NCBI RefSeq assembly: GCF_000412675.1
Contig: NC_021505.1
Span: 5,388,501 to 5,452,500, forward strand
Length of the DNA: 64,000 nt
Direction of reading: 5' to 3'
DNA from: Pseudomonas putida NBRC 14164
GTDB lineage: Bacteria > Pseudomonadota > Gammaproteobacteria > Pseudomonadales > Pseudomonadaceae
Shown: positions 16,841-25,981 of the stretch, one piece after another
Layout of the letters: each line of letters opens with the position of its first letter
Numbering within the stretch: position 1 is the first letter of the stretch
Position numbers and translations under genes: made by a program
Notes under the pieces: model-generated
Told to the model about the DNA's origin: nothing
What the model saw: the letters and a program-made list of their open reading frames with translations, nothing else
The model's database searches: none

Positions 16841-18235
16841 TCAGGGCTTATCAAATTCCATTTGCATCCGTTGCTGTCTGTGCCTTTCCCGACGCAGTTG
16901 CATCGGCCCAAAATCGTCTGGAGACATATGGAATTTCCGCATAACATCCGGGTCTTTAACCATGCCATCAAGCTCGGAGCACTCTTCATACATTTCATCC
17001 CAATGAGTCACTACACTGGCTTTGATCCTTGAAGGTGCCCGAACTGTTGCATGATCGTCCAACACAATATCGGGCAACAACAATTTTCGTAAAGCCTTGC
17101 CAGTGGCGAGCTGAGACTTACGTACCCTGCGATTGTGGCTGGCAGCCTTCAAAGCTCCCGGCAAGATGAATTTACCACTCTCCTTTTTGAGTGATTTGCT
17201 AATGGTGCGAAACTCAAAGTCACTCATATGTCGACTTAGAGGCATCTCCAACCCAACGGCCTCTAACATGTCATCTATCAACTCATCTAGACGACCCTCA
17301 AAATAACTGGCCACCTCATCAAAGCTCAACCCTGCATGCTGAATATATCCATACAACCAAAGCACAAGATAAAAAACCACTATTTGCCGCGACATACCTC
17401 TACATAGATCATTGCAAAGTGCATCCCCCAGGTGCTTGTTTTTTATGCTGTCATTAATCACATTCGCCAGCATGGACAAGTCCATGAAGTAAATATCCAA
17501 TGCAAGCTGGCAAAGGGTAGAGACGAGCAGCAACCTATGGCGAAGCGTGTGAGCAGGAAAATGAATGGCAACAAGAATATGTATAATATTATATTCAAGC
17601 CTGGAGCTATCTTGGAGGAGCTGAGCGTATTTCGCCTCTATCCTACCATGCTGGTGGGCTGTTACCCCGCCTTGGGTGCAGCCAACCCAATGGTACTCAC
17701 CTTCAAATTCGTTAGCGACAGCATTTGCCTCTAGAATTGATAGCATACTTAACGAAGTTTCTGCAATCAAAGCCCCATCGCGATACAGATAGATAACTAT
17801 AATCGTTCCGTACTTTTCAGAATAAGTAAGCGTATGCTTAGCAACTAAATTTTCTAGCCTGACCCCCTGATGCACCCTATTGAAGTCTTCATGCATCATG
17901 ATTTCAGCTGTATTAAGCATGGTGACAGAGAGAGCCTCCTTGCCTTGCTCAAGAATCCTCGAAAGCGCTTTGCACCTACGACCTAAGAACTCAATCCCCC
18001 AAACCGTGCTGTACAGATCGAGGTAGTGTGTATATTCATGTATGCAGAGATTATAAGCTTCAATTTCTTTCGGACTCAGTTTATTCTTTCGAATGCTTGG
18101 CCTAAGTGCGGAGCGAATCAAGCTTCTGTCAGAGGATGAATAAGCGTTCAATAGAATTACGCTTGTGGTGTAATCGAGGCTCCCCTGCTCATCCGGAGAA
18201 CAAAGATTAAACTTAATGCCTGGTTTTAATTTCAC
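16841..18235 (-). CDS. Putative zincin metallopeptidase, 464 residues
   Basis: I do not recognise the full-length family. A zinc-binding HExxH motif is present as HEYTHYLD (residues 66-73 from the chosen start), and about 100 residues downstream SILEANAVANEFEGE offers a Glu as a plausible third ligand in the gluzincin style (E-A-N-A). The middle holds hydrophobic helices (LSMLANVI.., IVVFYLVLWLYGYIQ). The C-terminal 100 residues are basic. The GTG at 18235 has AGGA six bases upstream; the open frame extends to 18295 only through a TTG. It is AT-rich relative to its neighbours and monocistronic, in a defence-rich cargo region. Confidence 0.6.
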   Translation of the reverse strand: MKLKPGIKFNLCSPDEQGSLDYTTSVILLNAYSSSDRSLIRSALRPSIRKNKLSPKEIEAYNLCIHEYTHYLDLYSTVWGIEFLGRRCKALSRILEQGKEALSVTMLNTAEIMMHEDFNRVHQGVRLENLVAKHTLTYSEKYGTIIVIYLYRDGALIAETSLSMLSILEANAVANEFEGEYHWVGCTQGGVTAHQHGRIEAKYAQLLQDSSRLEYNIIHILVAIHFPAHTLRHRLLLVSTLCQLALDIYFMDLSMLANVINDSIKNKHLGDALCNDLCRGMSRQIVVFYLVLWLYGYIQHAGLSFDEVASYFEGRLDELIDDMLEAVGLEMPLSRHMSDFEFRTISKSLKKESGKFILPGALKAASHNRRVRKSQLATGKALRKLLLPDIVLDDHATVRAPSRIKASVVTHWDEMYEECSELDGMVKDPDVMRKFHMSPDDFGPMQLRRERHRQQRMQMEFDKP

Positions 18236-18709
18236 GTCATTTCCTATGATTTTTGTTTGGCAGATGCGCTGATTATATACGCATATCCAAGCCAACTAAA
18301 AGTTCAAATAAAAATCTAATCACCCTTACGCGCGGCTGTCCCATACGATGCCATGCCAATACGGCGAACATCCAAGCAACGTGAGCCAAGGATGTATAGT
18401 CAATGAAGTATGTAAGGCTGATACGCCATGGTGAGAGCGCCGCCAACGCTGGCGAGCCTACCAGGGATCACGCAAGCACTCCTTTGACGGCAAAAGGCCT
18501 GGAGCAGGCCCAAATCCCATACGAGCTCTCCTGACCTAATCGTTGCCTCGCCATTCTGCGCGCCCAACCATCTAGGGGAAGCTGCACTAGGGGTATGCCA
18601 AGCAGCTACCTCGCTCGGAAGGCCGATTCCGATCCGTGATGATGGCACTGAGCTACACTCGAACGGCGTTGTCGAGCGTTGATAAAGCAGACGGAAAGGA
18701 GCCGAATGA
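18236..18709. other. Non-coding or decayed stretch
   Basis: No supported gene. It leads into the remnant ATPase gene at 18710, whose promoter may lie here. Confidence 0.4.
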
Positions 18710-18850
18710 ATGATCACTCAAATCGACGTTAATAGTTTCGGAAGCTTCAATGGGCTGGTCTGGCGAACAGCAATGAGGGATACAGGCCGAAATGTTCAGA
18801 ACTTTAAGCGACTTAATATAATTTACGGCAGCTCCTTGCTCAATTCCTGA
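18710..18850 (+). pseudogene. 5' stub of an SMC-like/AAA ATPase gene
   Basis: Behind an AAAGGA site, an ATG opens a 46-codon frame beginning MITQIDVNSFGSFNGLVW and reaching ..QNFKRLNIIYG before ending. This is the characteristic first strand of AAA_13/AAA_15-type ATPases, in which the IYG is normally followed directly by the P-loop (N/R-x-S/G-GKTT). Here the sequence breaks off exactly there (SSLLNS, stop). It is therefore a truncated remnant of an ATPase gene of the type common in anti-phage systems. Confidence 0.55.
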
Positions 18851-18905
18851 ATGACAGGCAGGGGAAAGCCTTGAGCCCACCTCGGCGTGCTCAGGCTCGA
18901 TCTAA

Positions 18906-19289
18906 TCAGTGCAGCTGTGTATTGGGGAAGCGGTCTCCGACCAAGCGGCAGAAACCCCTCAGGCTCCGGCGCCCACCATCACGGCGAAAAGTTGCCACGA
19001 CGTATTTCGAGTTCATGGTCGTGATCACCCAAAACTTACCTTCCTTCTTGATAGCCACGATGTCGGAGCTCTGGATCAAGTGCCCATCGGCGAATCGGCC
19101 ATGAGGCCCTTGCCGCACATGCCCAAAAACCACGCCAACGGCGCTCAGTCGATGAATGTGGACATTCACCAGAAACGCGGTGATCTCGCCTTCATACCCC
19201 TGGCCCACAGCCCGAGCGATCCGCAGCAGATCGAAATCGCTGTAGCGCTTAACGTGGAAGTCGACCGCCACCGTGTTGTCCTCTGTCAT
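18906..19289 (-). CDS. Hypothetical protein, 127 residues
   Basis: The protein (MTEDNTVAVDFHVKRYSDFD..) appears to be mixed alpha/beta and ends in a basic segment (VVATFRRDGGRRSLRGF). It follows the 160-residue gene at 19292 almost without gap, so it is the third gene of a minus-strand operon 20206-18906. I do not recognise the family. Confidence 0.55.
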   Translation of the reverse strand: MTEDNTVAVDFHVKRYSDFDLLRIARAVGQGYEGEITAFLVNVHIHRLSAVGVVFGHVRQGPHGRFADGHLIQSSDIVAIKKEGKFWVITTMNSKYVVATFRRDGGRRSLRGFCRLVGDRFPNTQLH

Positions 19290-19291
19290 GC

Positions 19292-19774
19292 CTACGCCCT
19301 CCGGGGCCCTGCTGCAGCACTGGCCTGAGCCATACCACGTCGATACAGCTCTTTGACGCCGTTCAGGGAGTCCGCACCGAGACCAGGCTCATGCGTATCG
19401 ACGTACACAGCACCACCCTCCACTTCCAGAATACAGACGGCCACACCAGCCTGGTTGTGTCCCATCGAAAGCGACGTGAGCTTCTCCATCTTCCAACTGC
19501 CATCCTTGTTCATCCAGGATGGGGTGACGGCTTGGACTTCCTGCACAACCAGGCTCTCGTCCTGCGCTACCAGCAGCTCAACGAGGCGCATCTCATCGTT
19601 GAGCATCTCTTCGTAGGCAACGAACCGATCCTCGTGCCGGCGCTTGAGGCTGACGTGATACCAGTGCGTGGCCAGAGACCGGGTGACTGCATGAAAGTGA
19701 GCCAGACCGTCTCCAAACATGCCTACCGGGCCAGCCTGGTCTTGCGTGCTAATGCGGAACATCGTGGATCTCAT
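19292..19774 (-). CDS. Hypothetical protein, 160 residues
   Basis: The product starts MRSTMFRISTQDQAGPVGMF and contains the beta-rich phrase QAGVAVCILEVEGGAVYVDT. It is the middle gene of a small minus-strand operon between a DUF6957-like gene and the 127-residue gene. No family or motif is recognised. Confidence 0.55.
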   Translation of the reverse strand: MRSTMFRISTQDQAGPVGMFGDGLAHFHAVTRSLATHWYHVSLKRRHEDRFVAYEEMLNDEMRLVELLVAQDESLVVQEVQAVTPSWMNKDGSWKMEKLTSLSMGHNQAGVAVCILEVEGGAVYVDTHEPGLGADSLNGVKELYRRGMAQASAAAGPRRA

Positions 19775-19804
19775 CTGGGCAAGCCCACATATGGGGCCTG
19801 CGGG

Positions 19805-20206
19805 TCAACATAAGCTAAATATTGTCTTCAGCGAGGCGGTCTGCTCACGACCAGGGCCAACCAGGACGTACACGGTGTTGCGCGTTTCGAACATGCACAC
19901 GCCGTCGTAGGTCTTGCACAGCGTCGAGCGCACCCATCCCCCAGGTGGGAATCGGCCCTGCTCGTCATAGATGACGCAGTGGGCGTACATGAAGATCGGC
20001 TCAAGGCCCAAAGATCGCACCCTGGCCAAAGACTCAGGTGGCTCATCCACGAGGAAGAGGATCCAGTCCTCAACCAAGCAATACGGCCTGCGAGGAAAGC
20101 GCTCGGCAAGCAGTGCCTCAATTTCGGGTTGGGACAGTGACGTCCCAGCGGAAGAGACGCGCCCTTCCTGGAGCAGCTCGTGCTCTACAGAGCTATCAGT
20201 CACCAA
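19805..20206 (-). CDS. DUF6957-like small Pseudomonas protein
   Basis: A 133-residue protein with RRPYCLVEDWILF, FMYAHCVIYDEQGRFPPGGW and FETRNTVYVLVGPG, a pattern I associate with the Pseudomonas accessory family DUF6957 (from memory, not checked). The role is unknown. It heads a three-gene operon and is divergent from the XRE regulator at 20347, with a palindromic operator candidate between them. Confidence 0.6.
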   Translation of the reverse strand: MVTDSSVEHELLQEGRVSSAGTSLSQPEIEALLAERFPRRPYCLVEDWILFLVDEPPESLARVRSLGLEPIFMYAHCVIYDEQGRFPPGGWVRSTLCKTYDGVCMFETRNTVYVLVGPGREQTASLKTIFSLC

Positions 20207-20270
20207 TTACCTCGGTATTCAAACGACGAGGTGATGTGCGAACGGGAACGTAGCAGCAGATCGCCGTTCG

Positions 20271-20304
20271 ACTCACTCAAACCAATATATATGTTTGAGC
20301 GAGT
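20271..20304. promoter_or_regulatory. Palindromic operator between divergent genes
   Basis: ACTCACTCAAAC and GTTTGAGCGAGT flank a 10-base AT-rich centre (CAATATATAT), an almost perfect 12-bp inverted repeat. It sits 43 bases before the XRE regulator start and 65 bases before the 20206 start. It is a good candidate for autoregulation by the XRE protein. Confidence 0.6.
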
Positions 20305-20346
20305 CTAGGCAAACGAGGCATACCGTCTCCTTTTGCGGAGGCAGAA

Positions 20347-20808
20347 ATGCCGCTACGCCACTCTCTCGCTGCCGTGCTCCAGTCGCTCCGAACGCAGCAA
20401 GGCCTGTCTCAGCAGGAGATCTCGGGCCTTCTTCGTCAACAAACGATCAGCGAACTGGAAGCGGCTAGCTTCACGGCCACCATCGATACCGTGAGGGATC
20501 TGGCCATTTCGCTGGGCATCAGCCCAGCTACCCTGTTCGCCATGGTCATTGCAGCGGAAAACCAACAGACGACTCACCAGGTGCTGATCGATGCAATCGT
20601 GGAAGCAGAGGCATTGGGGAGAGCCAACGAGATTATGGAACGGCGGCCTCGCGAGATTGAGCATCCGCGAGTGACTGCTGCTAGAGAGAAGTGGAAGGCG
20701 GTGCAGGCGCTGAAAAAAGACGGCCTCACCCAGGCTGAGGTGGCGCGTGCTCTGGGGTATTCGAAGGGCACTGTGTGGCGACTCTGGGAGCGAGAGCCAG
20801 GTAGCTGA
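20347..20808 (+). CDS. XRE-family regulator with second helix-turn-helix
   Basis: A 153-residue protein. Residues ~5-65 form an XRE (Cro/CI) helix-turn-helix (SLRTQQGLSQQEISGLL.., TIDTVRDLAISLGISPATLF). The C-terminal ~40 residues contain another helix-turn-helix (KKDGLTQAEVARALGYSKGT). A GCGGAGG site precedes the ATG. It probably controls itself and the divergent 20206-18906 operon through the palindrome at 20271-20304. Confidence 0.85.
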   Translation: MPLRHSLAAVLQSLRTQQGLSQQEISGLLRQQTISELEAASFTATIDTVRDLAISLGISPATLFAMVIAAENQQTTHQVLIDAIVEAEALGRANEIMERRPREIEHPRVTAAREKWKAVQALKKDGLTQAEVARALGYSKGTVWRLWEREPGS

Positions 20809-20872
20809 GCCCTCAAGTCACGGCAACTAACGCCTGCCCTGGCGCGCTTCAGTGTCGACAGAAAGCACAGGT

Positions 20873-21085
20873 CTACGGTTTTTGGACGAAATGCTTCAGC
20901 CGCTCCCGCGCCTCCAGCACTTGGTCACGAATTTCTTCAGGGTCGATGGACATGCGACCTCCCGGCGTCACCCTGAGCGTCTTGAGGCTATTTACCGCCT
21001 TGATGAACTCACGCTCACGCTGCTTTTCCCACTCGGGAAGGCGGTCGGGGAACAGCCAGACGACAAGGCGGTCGAGGATAATCAT
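20873..21085 (-). CDS. Small protein, 70 residues
   Basis: From the ATG at 21085 the product is MIILDRLVVWLFPDRLPEWE followed by a charged helical region ending ARERLKHFVQKP. Longer in-frame starts exist up to 21160 but look non-coding. No family is recognised. Confidence 0.5.
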   Translation of the reverse strand: MIILDRLVVWLFPDRLPEWEKQREREFIKAVNSLKTLRVTPGGRMSIDPEEIRDQVLEARERLKHFVQKP

Positions 21086-21260
21086 GTGGTGCTCCAGTGA
21101 CACGGAGTGACAGGCTACCACTCGAAGCATCCCAGACCGAATCAATGGCATCTGAATCAACCATAAGCCTCTACCCTATCATCGGTCGGAATCGTGTACC
21201 TCAAGTAGAACCTGATTGCATGAAAGATGAAAACCTGCCTCTTTAACACAGCTATATGCG

Positions 21261-22448
21261 CTAGTAATCCATGTTGGCGTGACGCTCCCACATATGATGC
21301 CAGCGGTCGATGAACCTTTCTAAAGCCTTATCTCCGCCCGAAATGGCGTCTCTGTAGGAACATAAGGATTTCTCATCGAACGATGGATCGATACCAGCCT
21401 CCATAAGCCGGTAGGGGCCGGCAAGCTGATCCGTGGACAACAACTTATCGACCTCGTCGAATACCGCGCAATTTAATTCATGATCGTTGACACCTACAGG
21501 CATGAAGGAAAACCTAGCACTTTTCCCATATTTGGTAATATTTCCGGGGATGGTTCCTATTGTCGGGATGTGGACGTGGAGCGCCCCTTTGTCATTTTCA
21601 TATCCGCCGTGAGCGAACGGATTGCGAATCCGCTCCTTGATATCTCGCATACCCTGCAGGGTTTTACGCGCCCTTGGCGATGGATTCTCCCCTAATAATT
21701 CGTCAATTTTCTCATTCCATGTCTTGGACATGAAGGCTTTGAACCCCTCAGCGGGTAAGGGCACTCCTGTGAAGGCACGAAGTAAGTTCAACCTGTGTTC
21801 TAAAGCACTGAAATATGCGTCGACCATGGCAACCGAATAGTAGAACCCCTCCTGCTGAGCACTCATACTTCTACTGTAACCATGCATAAGCGCACTGATG
21901 ATGCCCTCTGGAAATTCGCCCTCCTCCCTAGGCTTTTCCCTAGCTTTCCGGTCGGCGCGTCGAAAAGCCTTATCCGCCTTGCCACGGAAAAATTCATAGC
22001 GTGACATGAACTCAGAAAGATGATTACCGATGGTCAACTCGCCATTGGAAATCTGGTTATCTAGCATCGGCTTTATAAATTGCTCGACAAGGTTTACTGC
22101 ACTTTTAAGCTGGCCCTCGATCCGCCTCCTGCTCTCATCAAGGACGGGCGAGCTACGCATGGTGAGACCAAACTTTCCAAGCTCAATCGAGAGCGGCTCA
22201 CCCTTAAATGAGCCATAAACAGTCCAGCGAATCTTCTCGCCGGTGCCAGACCACCGCCATCCCAGCACGTTTCGGAGCATGAGCAAGAGCATCTCAGGCA
22301 CCGGAAACTCTTCCCTAGACAGCCGTGAGCTTTCCAGCTCATAAACATCGACGCCCGGATAGTTGCTGGCAAATCCATTCAGTCTCTTGGAGAGATCTGC
22401 TCGTAGCAGTTCAAGATCATCTCTTTCCACCTCGCCGTTTTCTGACAC
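21261..22448 (-). CDS. Large HEPN-like protein, 395 residues
   Basis: GTG start with an excellent AAGGAGGT seven bases upstream. The protein is largely helical and carries IRNPFAHGG at residues 274-282, fitting the HEPN ribonuclease motif R-x4-6-H (Arg275, His280). The preceding segment (about 195-260) fits a HEPN helical bundle: SVAMVDAYFSALEHRLNLLR. The N-terminal 100 residues are unassigned. HEPN proteins often serve as RNases in toxin-antitoxin and abortive-infection systems. It appears monocistronic, without an evident antitoxin. Full-length family not recognised. Confidence 0.6.
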   Translation of the reverse strand: MSENGEVERDDLELLRADLSKRLNGFASNYPGVDVYELESSRLSREEFPVPEMLLLMLRNVLGWRWSGTGEKIRWTVYGSFKGEPLSIELGKFGLTMRSSPVLDESRRRIEGQLKSAVNLVEQFIKPMLDNQISNGELTIGNHLSEFMSRYEFFRGKADKAFRRADRKAREKPREEGEFPEGIISALMHGYSRSMSAQQEGFYYSVAMVDAYFSALEHRLNLLRAFTGVPLPAEGFKAFMSKTWNEKIDELLGENPSPRARKTLQGMRDIKERIRNPFAHGGYENDKGALHVHIPTIGTIPGNITKYGKSARFSFMPVGVNDHELNCAVFDEVDKLLSTDQLAGPYRLMEAGIDPSFDEKSLCSYRDAISGGDKALERFIDRWHHMWERHANMDY

Positions 22449-22942
22449 TCTTGACCTCCTTGGTCGAATTGTATGTGGGACTCAATACACTATACCGCTA
22501 GCCTTATGGCTGAGAAGCGCAACATCCTACTTATCCCAGCGCAACGCTGATCGCACTCATGACTCTGATGGTCGTTGCCAACGAAGGCAAGACCACATTC
22601 AGAGTTTTGGATAGCACGCTGCTTGAACCCGCGCACTCGGGCAAACTGAAAGACTTGTTACTCTCGGAAACCCAAAAGCTCCACTGAATCGCCGCCGCAA
22701 AAAGGCTCAAAGCAGTTATCTGACTTCGAAGCCTCATCAGTGGTGGCCGTTGAGTTCCAGAAATGACCTATCTTGGCCATGTAGTCAAAGTGAACAGCTA
22801 CTTGGTAATCGCGAGCTGCCTAGACTAAGCCGACGCTGAAGCGCAAGCGGAGCGCGCTAGACGTGAGGATGGAAGCCCGTAAGGGTCGAGACACGCAGTG
22901 GCTCGATTCACGACAGCCGCTCCCGCAGGGCACGCCCAAACC
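22449..22942. other. Non-coding stretch
   Basis: About 490 bases with no supported gene on either strand, between the HEPN-like gene start and the 3' end of the island-borne hrpB. Confidence 0.5.
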
Positions 22943-25465
22943 TCAAGTCTTTCTAGGCTTCGCTCTCGCAGTCGCTTCAGCAACCAATGGATCTTCAGGC
23001 CAATGATGTTTGGGGTATCTACCCTTCAAATCCTTCTTCACCTCGACATAGGTGCTGCGCCAGAAGTTGGCGAGATCCTGGGTGACCTGCACAGGCCTAC
23101 GAGCCGGCGACAGAAGATGCAGAATCAGCGGCTGCCTGCCCTGGGCAATGCGAGGAGTTTCTGCCAGACCAAACAGCTCCTGCAGCCGTACTGCGAGGAT
23201 TGGCGGATGCTGCGAGTAATCGATACGGATATTCGATCCGGACGGCACCTGGATCGCCTGAGGTGCCTGGGCTTCCAGCTCCTGCGGAAGCGGCCACGGC
23301 AGTAGGTTCCTGACTATCGACGACAGATCCAACTGGCTGAAGTGACTGAGCCTTGTAACTTTACCCAGGTACGGCGTGAGCCAGTCTTCGAGCGTTTCGA
23401 GGAGATTGGCATCGCTGAAATCAGGCCATTTGCTCTCTGCCTGACCATTCTGGATATCCAGCTGACGCAGCAGATCGACCCGCGCCTGCCACTGCCGTAG
23501 CTCAGGGTTCCAAGGCAGGAGCTCAATGCCCTTGCGCCTCACCAAGTTGACCAAGGCCAGCGAACGGGTTTGCTCATCAAGACTCGGCAGGGCCTTTGTC
23601 GACAAGATGAGTTGCCCAACCTTCAACTGCCGCTCAGCCTTCAGAACCCCTTCCCTTTCGTCCCAGTCGACTTCATCAACAGATCTTACAAGGTCAGCCA
23701 GCTGGTCATCGAAGAGGGCCGGATCGAGATCACTCGCCAGGTAGATCCGCTCTTCGCGCTGCCCTTGCCGGCTACCCAGATCCGCCACCACCAGCCATTC
23801 GTGCTTGGTGAGAGCATCGGGCTCTGAGAACACCGCGGCCCGACCGTTGGAGAGACGGTATTCGGATGCACTTGCACGCCTCTGCAGGCCGATTCGATCA
23901 GGGTAGGCGAACGACAGGAGGCACCCTACCCATCTTGGGTGATCGGGCTCACTGACAGGTCTGGAGGCGCTCCCTCGCAACAGGGATCGGTACTGCCGAG
24001 CCGACTGCTTCACCCGCTGGAGGGAACCACCACTACGACGTGAATGTTGCTCGCCTGACAAGGCACTCAGCCTGGTGTGGAGGTCAGCACCGGCTCCACG
24101 CAGGATGTCCTTCTCACCGAGCAGCGCCGCGATGTTGCACGCCAGGTCATCCAGGCCCATCGCATTGCCTTTGATGAGCATGTGAGCGATCCGTGGATGC
24201 GCTGGAAGCTCGCTCATGGCCGAGCCGTGCGGTGTGAGCTGTCCTGCATCGTCGAGTGCGCCCAGGCGCTTCAGCAGGTCTCTGGCTTGGCCGAAAGGGG
24301 CTGATGGAGGTTGGTCGAGCCAGGTCATCTCTTCCGGTTTCATTCCCCACCGGGCCAGCTGGAGTGCCAGAGCTGCGAGATCCGCCTGCAGGATCTCTGG
24401 GGTGCTGTAGCCGGCCATTTGCTCGTGCTGCGACTCCGACCATAGGCGATAGCAGACGCCTGGCTCCAGGCGCCCTGCCCGACCCGCACGCTGGGTAGCG
24501 CTGGCCTTCGAGATACGCTGCGTGTCGAGTCGGGTCATGCCACTGCGAGGATCGAACTTCGGCACTCGCTCGAGACCACTGTCCACCACCACCCTGACGC
24601 CTTCGATGGTCAAGCTGGTCTCAGCGATGTTCGTTGCCAATACGATCTTCCGGGAGCCCTTGGGTGCTGGGTCTATCGCGGCACGCTGGGCGTTCAGATC
24701 GAGGTCACCGTACAGTGGGCATACGATTACCTCTGGACGGCTGCTCAGCTGCTCCTTGAGGTCTTCTGCCACCCGCCGAATCTCTGCCTGCCCAGGGAGG
24801 AAAACCAGAACGCTTCCCGACTGTTCATTGATGGCGGTCAAGCAGGTGTCTGTGACTCGCGCATCGATTCGCTCACCCGGCTGATAGGGGCTACCCCAAG
24901 CCGTCGAGACCGGATACATCCGCCCTTCGCTGGTGACCACAGGCGCATCATTCAGCACCTTTGAAAGGCGAGCACCCTCCAATGTTGCGGACATCAGGAG
25001 CAGCTTCAGCGGGGGCTCATCACGCAGCAGTTCACGCGCACTCAGGCACAGTGCCAGTGCAAGGTCAGAGTCAAGGTTCCGAAGGTGGTACTCATCGAAG
25101 ATGACCACGCCCACACCATCCAGTGCAGGGTCATCTTGGAGCCGGCGCGCCAGGATACCTTCGGTGACCACCTCGATCTGGGTTCGTAGGCCTACTTTGC
25201 TTTCGAGACGAATGCGGTAGCCGACGGTCTCACCAACCTTCTCACCCAGCTCACTCGCCAACCGCTCTGCAGCCGCCCGAGCAGCCAGGCGGCGAGGTTC
25301 GAGCATCAGGATCTTCTGGTCACCAAGCCAAGGTTGGTTCAGCAGCGCCAGGGGCACCCGAGTGGTCTTGCCCGCACCAGGTGGTGCTTCAAGGATCACT
25401 TCGTTGCGGTTGGCTAGTGCCTCTCGTAGGTCTGGCAAAGCGGCATCGATTGGTAACGAACTCAT
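22943..25465 (-). CDS. hrpB: ATP-dependent helicase HrpB, complete island-borne copy
   Basis: An 840-residue DEAH/DExH helicase with the full HrpB layout: motif I PPGAGKTTRVP (residues ~29-39), motif II FDEYH, SAT motif LLMSATLEG, helicase C domain with TNIAETSLTI and QRAGRAGRLEPG, helicase-associated region, and the C-terminal HrpB domain ending VAEATARAKPRKT. It is clearly diverged from, and lower in GC than, the broken native copy at 31511-33600. It is intact across both positions where the native gene is interrupted. It lies next to the gin operon, 85 bases downstream of ginD on the same strand, and is presumably the only functional hrpB in the window. HrpB's cellular role in bacteria is poorly defined. 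Confidence 0.92.
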   Translation of the reverse strand: MSSLPIDAALPDLREALANRNEVILEAPPGAGKTTRVPLALLNQPWLGDQKILMLEPRRLAARAAAERLASELGEKVGETVGYRIRLESKVGLRTQIEVVTEGILARRLQDDPALDGVGVVIFDEYHLRNLDSDLALALCLSARELLRDEPPLKLLLMSATLEGARLSKVLNDAPVVTSEGRMYPVSTAWGSPYQPGERIDARVTDTCLTAINEQSGSVLVFLPGQAEIRRVAEDLKEQLSSRPEVIVCPLYGDLDLNAQRAAIDPAPKGSRKIVLATNIAETSLTIEGVRVVVDSGLERVPKFDPRSGMTRLDTQRISKASATQRAGRAGRLEPGVCYRLWSESQHEQMAGYSTPEILQADLAALALQLARWGMKPEEMTWLDQPPSAPFGQARDLLKRLGALDDAGQLTPHGSAMSELPAHPRIAHMLIKGNAMGLDDLACNIAALLGEKDILRGAGADLHTRLSALSGEQHSRRSGGSLQRVKQSARQYRSLLRGSASRPVSEPDHPRWVGCLLSFAYPDRIGLQRRASASEYRLSNGRAAVFSEPDALTKHEWLVVADLGSRQGQREERIYLASDLDPALFDDQLADLVRSVDEVDWDEREGVLKAERQLKVGQLILSTKALPSLDEQTRSLALVNLVRRKGIELLPWNPELRQWQARVDLLRQLDIQNGQAESKWPDFSDANLLETLEDWLTPYLGKVTRLSHFSQLDLSSIVRNLLPWPLPQELEAQAPQAIQVPSGSNIRIDYSQHPPILAVRLQELFGLAETPRIAQGRQPLILHLLSPARRPVQVTQDLANFWRSTYVEVKKDLKGRYPKHHWPEDPLVAEATARAKPRKT

Positions 25466-25549
25466 GTCTACTCCAACAACGAAGCATGCAGTATACAGAG
25501 GTTCCTGTACGCCCTTTTAGCCATCCTCGTAATGGGCTTGGTAGCCTGC

Positions 25550-25978
25550 TCAGGTAGGGTGTTTCTTAGCTCCAGGTTTCAACTGAGTGACGTTGCTGCG
25601 GGCATCCAACTGAAATTGTAATTCTCGCACGCGCTCTACCAGCTGAACGTTCTGGGCCATCACGTGGTGAAGCTGGCCACGGGCGATTTCAAGATCGGAC
25701 AGTGCTTTGGCCGCCTTGTCATTCGCTCGCTTGACCTGCAACGCTTTTGAGGAGCTCTCGGTGCCGTAGCTTTTGCGATAAGCCTCTATATCAGCGAGTA
25801 AAGCGCGATGACTCGGTCGGTCTTTCTTTAGGTACCCACGGTCAAAGCCAGCCTCGACACTGACAACTCCAGCCGTAATTTTGGTTGGATCCAGACCCAC
25901 ATGTGCAGCCACATGGGGCTTACCCGCCTTCAGCCTTTCAAAAGCCTCTCTGCATTTATCTATCCCTTTGACTGTCAT
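25550..25978 (-). CDS. ginD: GInt small protein GinD (TnpC-like)
   Basis: A 142-residue, basic, largely helical protein starting MTVKGIDKCREAFERLKAGK with a predicted coiled coil (about residues 75-120). It resembles the small accessory protein encoded with multi-recombinase transposons (TnpC of Tn554 type) and the helix-loop-helix GinD of GInts. It follows ginC by only three bases. In characterised GInts all four gin products are needed for integration and excision. Confidence 0.7.
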   Translation of the reverse strand: MTVKGIDKCREAFERLKAGKPHVAAHVGLDPTKITAGVVSVEAGFDRGYLKKDRPSHRALLADIEAYRKSYGTESSSKALQVKRANDKAAKALSDLEIARGQLHHVMAQNVQLVERVRELQFQLDARSNVTQLKPGAKKHPT

Positions 25979-25981
25979 CGG

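Noticed and set aside
18400..18717. 105-codon minus-strand frame
   Set aside because: No ribosome-binding site, protein-like composition or recognisable motif; it partly opposes the ATPase stub.
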